Below the pieces are notes generated by a model. It was given only the letters and a program-made list of their open reading frames with translations. It did not search any database and was not told where the DNA came from. This document shows positions 5,925-10,889 of a DNA stretch of 10,889 nucleotides, one piece after another (the first letter of the stretch is position 1; each line of letters opens with the position of its first letter). Position numbers and translations under genes: made by a program. The DNA is from Bacteroidales bacterium (GTDB taxonomy: Bacteria; Bacteroidota; Bacteroidia; Bacteroidales; Muribaculaceae): NCBI GenBank assembly GCA_004552725.1, contig SFNM01000064.1, positions 1 through 10,889 on the forward strand, given 5' to 3'.

Positions 5925-8315
5925 ATGAGAAAACACATAGCCGGGCAGATGTTTGTCGCCGCTCTTCTCTGCTCTATATCATCGTGGGCCTCACAGCCTG
6001 CCGATTATTACCAAAGTTGCGAAGGTCTCTGTGGCAAGAGCCTGTTGGTAGAACTGAGCGACGTGGTAGGACCTCACACCGTGGTCAGTTACAATGGTTT
6101 GTGGTCGCTATATCAAACGTCCGACACTTATTCCAACGGCAAGATTTGGGATATGTACTCCACCAAACAATGGACATACAAGAGCGAGCAATGTGGCACT
6201 TACTCAGTGGTGGGCGACTGCTATAATCGCGAGCACTCCTTCCCCAAGAGTTGGTTCGATGACGCTTCGCCGATGGTAAGCGATGCGTTCCACATCTACC
6301 CCACCGATGGCAAAGTCAACGGCCAGCGGTCGAACTATCCCTACGGCGAGTGCTCCGGAGGCACCACCTTGCCATCATCGGGTGGCATCAAAGCCTTAGG
6401 TCGTTTAGGCTCCTGCACTTTTGCCGGATATAGCGGCAAAGTGTTCGAGCCCGACGATGAGTACAAAGGCGACTTCGCTCGCTCGTACTTCTATATGGCA
6501 GCGGCCTACAATTCGCGCATATCATCGTGGAGTTCGCCTATGTTGGCCGGCAACAACTTTCCCTGCTTCTCATCGTGGGCAGTGAACTTGCTGCTGAAAT
6601 GGCACCGCCAAGACCCCGTGAGTCAAAAAGAATTAGACCGCAACGAAGCAGTCTACGCAAAGCAGAAAAACCGCAACCCATTTATCGACCATCCCGAGTT
6701 GGCCGAACATATTTGGGGCAATAAGAGCACCGTGGCATGGTACGAAGGAGGCGAAGCCACTCCCGAGATAGTGCAACCGGTCGATGGTAACACCCTCGAT
6801 TTAGGCACTACCGTCACCAACATCGCTCGTAGCGCGTCAATCAGCGTGCGCGGCATAGCGCTTACCGACAATGTGACCATCACCACCACCGGCACAGGCT
6901 TCTCCGCCACTCCAGCCACCCTGTCGGCAGCCGCAGCCAACAATAGTGCCACTGCGCAGGTGACATTCCTGCCCGTAGCCGAAGGTACATATAGCGGCAA
7001 AGTAGTAATCAAAAGCGGAGCACTTCAAACCACTGTAAATCTGCGCGGTAAAGCCATCGCCACCCTACCCGCCGGCCCGGTAACCTCTGTCGACGACCAC
7101 TCTTTCATGGCCACATGGAGTTATGTGGGCGATGCCGATGCCAACGGCGAATACACCCTCGATGTGCAACTCAACGGCGAGTCGCTCGATGCCTTCCCAA
7201 CATCGGTGCGTGCCGCCGACGAAGCCTTCTACGTAGAAGACCTCGAGCCGTCGACCACCTACACCTACACCATCGCATCCGCTCACCTGGTATCAGAGCC
7301 GGTGAGCGTCACCACCTTGGATCCCATCCCCAATATCGAATTCTATTTCGACGGCAAACTCAGTTTCACTTCTATGGTTGGAGAACCTTCGGAAGCCGCT
7401 GAATTGCTTGTACTCATCGAAAATATCGACGAAAATATTAACCTCGCGGTGCAATCACCATTCCAACTATCCACCGACAAGACCAATTGGTCAACATCAT
7501 TGGTGCTCGACCCCGAAGCCGACCGAGTGTACCTGCGAATGATGGGCGACAACCCCGGCACATTCACCTCCTCGCTGGTGGCCACCGTGGGCGATTTAGT
7601 GTTCGACCAAGTAGAATTTGAAGGCACCATCTTGGCCGAAGTGGCCTTCTATGAGGACTTTGAGAACGAAGGCGAAGGCTCATATTCCACCAAGCAATAC
7701 ACCGGCTCGGCCGGCGTGTGGAACATTGTCGATGGCGGCTTCTGGCCATCGTCCGACAAGGCTTACAATGGCCGCCAAGCCATCCGCATGGGCAAGAGCG
7801 GCAAGGCTGAAATCGCACTGGCCAACGGCTACGCTAGCGGCTTCGGCAACATTTCGTTCTGGGCCGCAGTTTACGGCTCCGACGCAGATGCCACACTCGA
7901 AGTGGAATACTGCAACGAGTCCACCGACAACGAATGGCACTCTGCCGGCACCGCCACCATCAATTCCAAAACCTATAGCCAATTCACCTTCCGCATCAAC
8001 GCTGCCGGACCTGCTAAAATCCGCTTGCGCCAAACAGCCGGCAAGCGCTTTATGCTCGACGATATCGAAGGTACTCCATACTCCTCATTGGTGCCCGACA
8101 ACGTGGCCGACTACCACCGTTGGGACGCTTTCTGTCGCGACGGTCAATTGGTGATTGAAGCCATCGACACCATTGACGCACGAGTCATCGCTCTCGATGG
8201 CATTGAAGTATGGGCCGGCACAGTCAACGCTTGCGGCACAGTGGCCTTAGACCTCACTCCAGGCTTGTATATCACCGTGGTCGACGACTTCGCTCGCCGC
8301 GTACTCATCAAATAA
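5925..8315 (+). CDS. Secreted multidomain Endonuclease I family nuclease
   Basis: The 796-residue exported nuclease has a signal peptide at 1-22 (MRKHIAGQMFVAALLCSISSWA). The N-terminal catalytic domain (~25-275) is of the Endonuclease I/NucM type: REHSFPKSW with probable catalytic His104, FHIYPTDGKVNGQRSNYPYG (~122-141), GDFARSYFYMA (~182-192) and QKNRNPFIDHPE (~247-258). This family cuts DNA, and often RNA, in the periplasm or outside the cell using a beta-beta-alpha metal site. Next come a beta-rich domain ending TTVNLRGKA (~278-370), a fibronectin-III-like domain (~375-450), a second beta-rich domain (~455-560) and a jelly-roll-like segment (~565-735, FYEDFENEGEG...FMLDDIEG). The final ~45 residues (VIALDGIEVWAGTV...LTPGLYITVV...RVLIK) resemble a type IX secretion sorting tail. 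The start at Met 5925 is chosen because it lies downstream of the promoter and begins a good signal peptide. Confidence 0.9.
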   Translation: MRKHIAGQMFVAALLCSISSWASQPADYYQSCEGLCGKSLLVELSDVVGPHTVVSYNGLWSLYQTSDTYSNGKIWDMYSTKQWTYKSEQCGTYSVVGDCYNREHSFPKSWFDDASPMVSDAFHIYPTDGKVNGQRSNYPYGECSGGTTLPSSGGIKALGRLGSCTFAGYSGKVFEPDDEYKGDFARSYFYMAAAYNSRISSWSSPMLAGNNFPCFSSWAVNLLLKWHRQDPVSQKELDRNEAVYAKQKNRNPFIDHPELAEHIWGNKSTVAWYEGGEATPEIVQPVDGNTLDLGTTVTNIARSASISVRGIALTDNVTITTTGTGFSATPATLSAAAANNSATAQVTFLPVAEGTYSGKVVIKSGALQTTVNLRGKAIATLPAGPVTSVDDHSFMATWSYVGDADANGEYTLDVQLNGESLDAFPTSVRAADEAFYVEDLEPSTTYTYTIASAHLVSEPVSVTTLDPIPNIEFYFDGKLSFTSMVGEPSEAAELLVLIENIDENINLAVQSPFQLSTDKTNWSTSLVLDPEADRVYLRMMGDNPGTFTSSLVATVGDLVFDQVEFEGTILAEVAFYEDFENEGEGSYSTKQYTGSAGVWNIVDGGFWPSSDKAYNGRQAIRMGKSGKAEIALANGYASGFGNISFWAAVYGSDADATLEVEYCNESTDNEWHSAGTATINSKTYSQFTFRINAAGPAKIRLRQTAGKRFMLDDIEGTPYSSLVPDNVADYHRWDAFCRDGQLVIEAIDTIDARVIALDGIEVWAGTVNACGTVALDLTPGLYITVVDDFARRVLIK

Positions 8316-8316
8316 T

Positions 8317-9090
8317 ATGAAAAAAGTATTGATTTCCATTACTTTATGCGTTGCAACCGTGTTCGGTTGCAGCGCATGGAGTCAAAAAGGCCACGATGTG
8401 ACCGCCTTCATTGCCGAGCAACATCTCACACCCGCTGCCCACGCTGCCGTCGACTCTATCCTCGACGGGCGGTCGATGGTATACTGGGCCAACTGGCTCG
8501 ACAACGCCTCATATCAAACCGAACACGCCTACACCAAGACATGGCACTATAAAAATGTCGATGCCGGAGTAAACTACGATGATGCGCCGCTCAACCCCGC
8601 CGGCGACGTAGTAACCGCTATCAATCAGCAAATTGCCACACTGTCGAGCCCGACTACCGACCGCGACCAAGCATTTTTGTCACTTCGTATTCTCATCCAT
8701 CTGATGGGCGATTTACACCAACCGATGCACCTGGGCCACCTAAGCGACCGCGGCGGCAACTCCGTGAAGGTGAAGTTTTTCGACCGCGAAACTAACCTTC
8801 ACAGCCTGTGGGACTCATCACTGCTCGAAAGCGGCCACAAATGGAGTTACACCGAATGGCAACAACAAATCGACCGCGCTTCCTCAACACAACAGCAAGT
8901 CATCACCGCCGGAACCGTCGACGACTGGGCGCGCGAAACCTTCGACATCGCCACCCAGTGCTATGTCTACTTCCGCCCCGGCGCCAAGGTGGCCTACAAC
9001 GACATCGCCCGCTGGACCCCGGTGATTGAGCAGCAATTGCTTCGCGCCGGCCTCCGCCTCGCCTCCGTGCTCAACTCCATCTACCGCTAA
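8317..9090 (+). CDS. Secreted S1/P1-type zinc nuclease
   Basis: The 257-residue protein belongs to the S1/P1 nuclease family, zinc enzymes that cut single-stranded DNA and RNA and often act as 3'-nucleotidases. The signal peptide ends near Ala20 (...FGCSA). Cleavage there exposes Trp21, the N-terminal residue that binds zinc in P1 nuclease. The other family ligand positions are present: H26 (KGHD), D62 (WLDNAS), H77 (TWHYKN), H128 and D132 (IHLMGDLHQPMH), H138, and the H162/D166 pair (NLHSLWD). A GC just before the cleavage site could be read as a lipobox, but lipidation would remove the essential N-terminal Trp arrangement, so I prefer ordinary cleavage. The gene starts one base after the Endonuclease I stop (TAA-T-ATG). 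Together the two genes encode a cascade from polymeric nucleic acid to nucleotides or nucleosides. The length is normal for the family. Confidence 0.92.
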   Translation: MKKVLISITLCVATVFGCSAWSQKGHDVTAFIAEQHLTPAAHAAVDSILDGRSMVYWANWLDNASYQTEHAYTKTWHYKNVDAGVNYDDAPLNPAGDVVTAINQQIATLSSPTTDRDQAFLSLRILIHLMGDLHQPMHLGHLSDRGGNSVKVKFFDRETNLHSLWDSSLLESGHKWSYTEWQQQIDRASSTQQQVITAGTVDDWARETFDIATQCYVYFRPGAKVAYNDIARWTPVIEQQLLRAGLRLASVLNSIYR

Positions 9091-9117
9091 CAGCAATACA
9101 GTGCCAAAAATTACAAT

Positions 9118-9142
9118 AGTTGGAGACCGTGGCTCCCCAACT
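9118..9142 (+). terminator. Hairpin downstream of the nuclease operon (weak terminator candidate)
   Basis: AGTTGGAG and CTCCCCAACT can form an 8-bp stem with a two-base bulge around the loop ACCGTGG, 28 bases after the S1/P1 stop codon. It lacks a following T-run (GAAACAACAAC), so it is a poor intrinsic terminator and may instead be an mRNA 3'-end stabilising stem. Confidence 0.3.
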
Positions 9143-9203
9143 GAAACAACAACACAAATCATTCTGAGAAGTCGTTGATATCCAATCTTTTACATATTTC
9201 TAT

Positions 9204-9299
9204 TTTCTTATTTTGCAAATTTTCGGCACTTAAACTTTCTTATTTTTATAGTTTTGAGCGATTTTATTTTCTTATTTGATTATTGGGGAAATACGAACC
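9204..9299. repeat. Three direct repeats with an exact 32-bp period (TTTCTTATTT)
   Basis: TTTCTTATTT begins at 9204, 9236 and 9268, exactly 32 bases apart. The first two units also share T-N-A-N-A-N-TTTT after the core; the third diverges. The set lies between the nuclease operon and the insertion sequence. No reading frame of note covers the gap 9091-9347, which otherwise holds the hairpin at 9118, a GTGCCAAAAAT at 9101 like the 5675 array, and a GC-rich patch at ~9296-9335. Confidence 0.5.
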
Positions 9300-9347
9300 G
9301 GGGCAAATCCACCTCGCCTCGCCGCCGCGCTCAATAGCATTTTAGAA

Positions 9348-9366
9348 TTATTGCTGTCCGATAAAA
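9348..9366. repeat. IS terminal inverted repeat, left
   Basis: TTATTGCTGTCCGATAAAA is identical to the reverse complement of 10773-10791. It marks the transposase 3' side of the element. The inner boundary is where the left end continues CTCA and the right end continues ATTT. Confidence 0.88.
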
Positions 9367-9390
9367 CTCACAGATACTAAAAATGCATGG

Positions 9391-9417
9391 CTCGACTGCT
9401 GATTTTCAGCGGTCGAG
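9391..9417 (-). terminator. Terminator-like hairpin after the transposase
   Basis: CTCGACTGCTG and CAGCGGTCGAG form an 11-bp stem with one G-T pair around ATTTT, 27 bases downstream of the transposase stop. On the minus strand a T-run (CATTTTT) follows a few bases later; on the plus strand the stem is followed by TCTGATTTTT. It may work in both directions, ending transposase transcripts and blocking entry of nuclease-operon transcription into the element. Confidence 0.5.
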
Positions 9418-9444
9418 TCTGATTTTTGGTAAAGACAAGCCCCC

Positions 9445-10680
9445 TCAGTCAAAAAGGGATGGTTGAGGCGGCGATCCCGATGCCTCGGATAGTATGCTTT
9501 CCCAGTCTTTGTCCGGGTTGTTGAACAGGCTGTAGAAGTCCACGTAGTACATCATATTGATTCTTACCATTGTGGCAAGTCCCGAGAAACTCCATTTGCG
9601 CCTCAGCCCTTTCTGCATCACCATCAGCAGCAGGTTGGCTATGAGAGTGACCCATATCTGAATTTTGATGGCATTGGCACTTTCACCATAGAAGTATTTC
9701 AGCGGGAAGTTTTGCTTCATCTGCTTGAACAGTAGCTCAATTTCCCATCGTTGGCGGTAAATGGCGATGATTTCAGACGGATCCCATTCCATGTCGTTTG
9801 TAAGGAGCGCAATGAGTTTGGGCCTGGCCTTTGTGGTGTCCACATAGGTTACAATACGAGCCTGATGGGTGATGGTCTCGCCTTTGCTGACACGTTTGCT
9901 AAATTCGACTTTCTGTATTCTCACTTCCATAAGGCCCTCCGGAGTCTGATACATTGTGTCGCTTAGGATCTTGTATTTCAGCGACTTTTTCATTTTAGTT
10001 ACATATATGACTTTCCGCCGGGTCAGTTCCTCAAACTTTGCATAGTCGATGTAGGCGCGATCCATGGCCATTATATCGCCTTGTTTAAGCGACGATGGCT
10101 TGAGCATAAATGAGTCGTTTGTCGCCGCTGAGGTAAACTTAATGTCCGAGGGTACGCCTTCATTGGCATGAATAACGGTATGGACTTTTATCCCGCCCTT
10201 CTTTTTACCGGTCTTTGGATGGCGTCCCACACCCTTGAAAAGCATGTTGGAGAAAAGTGTGATGGTGGTGGAATCGATGATTTGCAACCGTTTCATCCAT
10301 TTTGGCGTCTTACGGCTCCGGCTGTCCGAGGAAAGAGTATGACGATAGGTGGCATATAAATGCCGATATATACCCTCGAAGATGACCTCAGGGCGGCGTT
10401 TGTTGGCATCTGCCAGGGTGCTGCGCCCAATTTTGAACGATATGCCTAGATGCGCAAGTTTGCGCGCCTCAGCCAGCAATGATGCTGTTATCTCCCGCAG
10501 CGAGTCAAAACGCATAATGACGGCATAAAGCATCACCACCAGGTGAATCCAGCAGTTGAAGCGTTTTGTGTAGCGTTCGCCTCCGTTTTCGCGGCTTAAT
10601 TCAAGAATTTTTGACTTATCAAGCAATTTTATTACTTGACCATACATCGGCTGTCCGAAAAAATGACTACTTTTGCTCAT
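9445..10680 (-). CDS. IS4-family DDE transposase
   Basis: The 411-residue protein catalyses cut-and-paste movement of the surrounding element. The DDE triad is visible as D136 (IIDSTT), D207 (AMDRAYID) and E315. The last lies in YRQRWEIELLFKQMK, which fits the IS4 signature Y-x2-R-x3-E-x6-K exactly (Y308, R311, E315, K322). The N-terminal ~75 residues (GQPMYGQVIKLLD...YTKRFNCWIHLVVML) resemble the accessory domain common in Bacteroidetes IS4 transposases. The frame is uninterrupted and of normal length, so the enzyme is probably active. The start ATG at 10680 lies 25 bases after a promoter-like -7 box. No other gene is carried. Confidence 0.93.
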   Translation of the reverse strand: MSKSSHFFGQPMYGQVIKLLDKSKILELSRENGGERYTKRFNCWIHLVVMLYAVIMRFDSLREITASLLAEARKLAHLGISFKIGRSTLADANKRRPEVIFEGIYRHLYATYRHTLSSDSRSRKTPKWMKRLQIIDSTTITLFSNMLFKGVGRHPKTGKKKGGIKVHTVIHANEGVPSDIKFTSAATNDSFMLKPSSLKQGDIMAMDRAYIDYAKFEELTRRKVIYVTKMKKSLKYKILSDTMYQTPEGLMEVRIQKVEFSKRVSKGETITHQARIVTYVDTTKARPKLIALLTNDMEWDPSEIIAIYRQRWEIELLFKQMKQNFPLKYFYGESANAIKIQIWVTLIANLLLMVMQKGLRRKWSFSGLATMVRINMMYYVDFYSLFNNPDKDWESILSEASGSPPQPSLFD

Positions 10681-10705
10681 GGTTAACGATGTTTTGTGGT
10701 AAAAG

Positions 10706-10737
10706 CAAAGTAACCAAAAAGGGCTGAATCCTGCAAA
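10706..10737 (-). promoter_or_regulatory. Transposase promoter inside the IS right end
   Basis: On the minus strand TTTG (10737-10734), 20 bases, then TTACTTTG (10713-10706) fits the Bacteroidetes promoter with one mismatch in the -7 box. The -33 element lies exactly in the loop of the hairpin at 10720-10750, so transcription starting here does not contain the complete hairpin. Confidence 0.45.
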
Positions 10738-10750
10738 TGGAATCAGCCCT
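10720..10750 (-). terminator. Insulating hairpin upstream of the transposase
   Basis: AGGGCTGAATCC and GGAATCAGCCCT pair at 11 of 12 positions around the loop TGCAAAT. On the minus strand the stem ends in a run of five Ts, giving a classic intrinsic terminator for transcripts entering the element from outside. On the plus strand AATTTT follows. Many insertion sequences carry such structures to prevent activation of transposase by outside transcription. Confidence 0.55.
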
Positions 10751-10772
10751 AATTTTGTAGTGTCTCAAAAAT

Positions 10773-10791
10773 TTTTATCGGACAGCAATAA
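10773..10791. repeat. IS terminal inverted repeat, right
   Basis: TTTTATCGGACAGCAATAA is the exact reverse complement of 9348-9366 and marks the transposase 5' side of the element. Confidence 0.88.
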
Positions 10792-10889
10792 AAATTTTTT
10801 CATAATGTTGCGACTTGTCCGTGAGGATAGGTCGCTTCGCTTTTGGCGAGTGCTCATAGATGCCCCTCCCACCCGAAGTCGATGATGCA
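10792..10889. other. Unassigned sequence right of the IS
   Basis: The last 98 bases hold nothing I can identify. A minus-strand frame is open from the right edge (10888) into the IS terminal repeat, where TAA at 10777-10775 stops it after 37 residues (ending HYEKIFIAVR). It could be the truncated end of a gene hit by the insertion or a chance opening. The visible length is too short to decide. Confidence 0.2.

Larger units (their letters stand above)
9348..10791 (-). mobile_element. IS4-family insertion sequence, apparently complete (about 1.44 kb)
   Basis: The element is bounded by 19-bp perfect inverted repeats (TTATTGCTGTCCGATAAAA at the left end, its reverse complement at the right) and encodes one full-length transposase on the minus strand. 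A hairpin lies just inside each end. IS4-family elements usually make 10-13-bp target duplications, but I see no matching direct repeat at the flanks beyond a trivial AA. The exact outermost bases are uncertain by a few positions. The insertion lies 257 bases after the S1/P1 nuclease stop and interrupts no identifiable gene. Confidence 0.85.

Noticed and set aside
10805..10888. Plus-strand 27-codon ORF (MLRLVRED...) after the IS
   Set aside because: Too short, with no promoter, domain or context. It is likely chance.

Overview
The window looks like a chromosomal segment from a member of the order Bacteroidales, possibly Muribaculaceae or a close relative. The evidence is promoter-like sites matching the Bacteroidetes TTTG-N19-21-TAnnTTTG pattern, the absence of Shine-Dalgarno sequences, a long LepB-type signal peptidase followed directly by a WbqC-family gene, an Endonuclease I with Bacteroidetes-style C-terminal modules, and an IS4-family transposase of Bacteroidetes type. 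The family-level placement is inference.

Left part (1-1240, minus strand): a candidate exported toxin/immunity pair. The toxin gene encodes a signal peptide, a very short RHS-core tip ending in an IDPTG motif, and an AT-rich C-terminal metzincin-like zinc metallopeptidase domain (HEIGHCFGLLH plus a Met-turn). Three bases after its stop codon, a second minus-strand reading frame starts with a signal or lipoprotein leader and runs off the left edge. It sits where an immunity gene would be expected. A promoter with its -7 box inside a perfect inverted repeat precedes the toxin.

Centre-left (1534-5664, plus strand): a tight four-gene housekeeping-like operon behind a strong promoter match. It encodes a membrane-anchored pseudokinase, a GNAT-fold acyltransferase-like protein, signal peptidase I (LepB) and a WbqC-family protein. 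Spacings are 3, 42 and -4 bases.

Centre-right (5665-9090, plus strand): an AT-rich spacer with three 33-bp-phased GGTGCCAA repeats, a promoter and a 5'-leader hairpin. A two-gene operon of secreted nucleases follows: a multidomain Endonuclease I and an S1/P1 zinc nuclease, one base apart. Together they could degrade extracellular DNA and RNA to nucleotides and nucleosides for nutrient or phosphate acquisition.

Right part (9091-10889): an AT-rich spacer with a second phased repeat set (32-bp period), then an apparently intact IS4-family insertion sequence with 19-bp terminal inverted repeats, an outer hairpin at each end and its own promoter. About 100 unassigned bases follow. No tRNA, rRNA or CRISPR array was seen. 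The most novel candidates are the mini-RHS metzincin/immunity pair and the two phased repeat sets flanking the nuclease operon.
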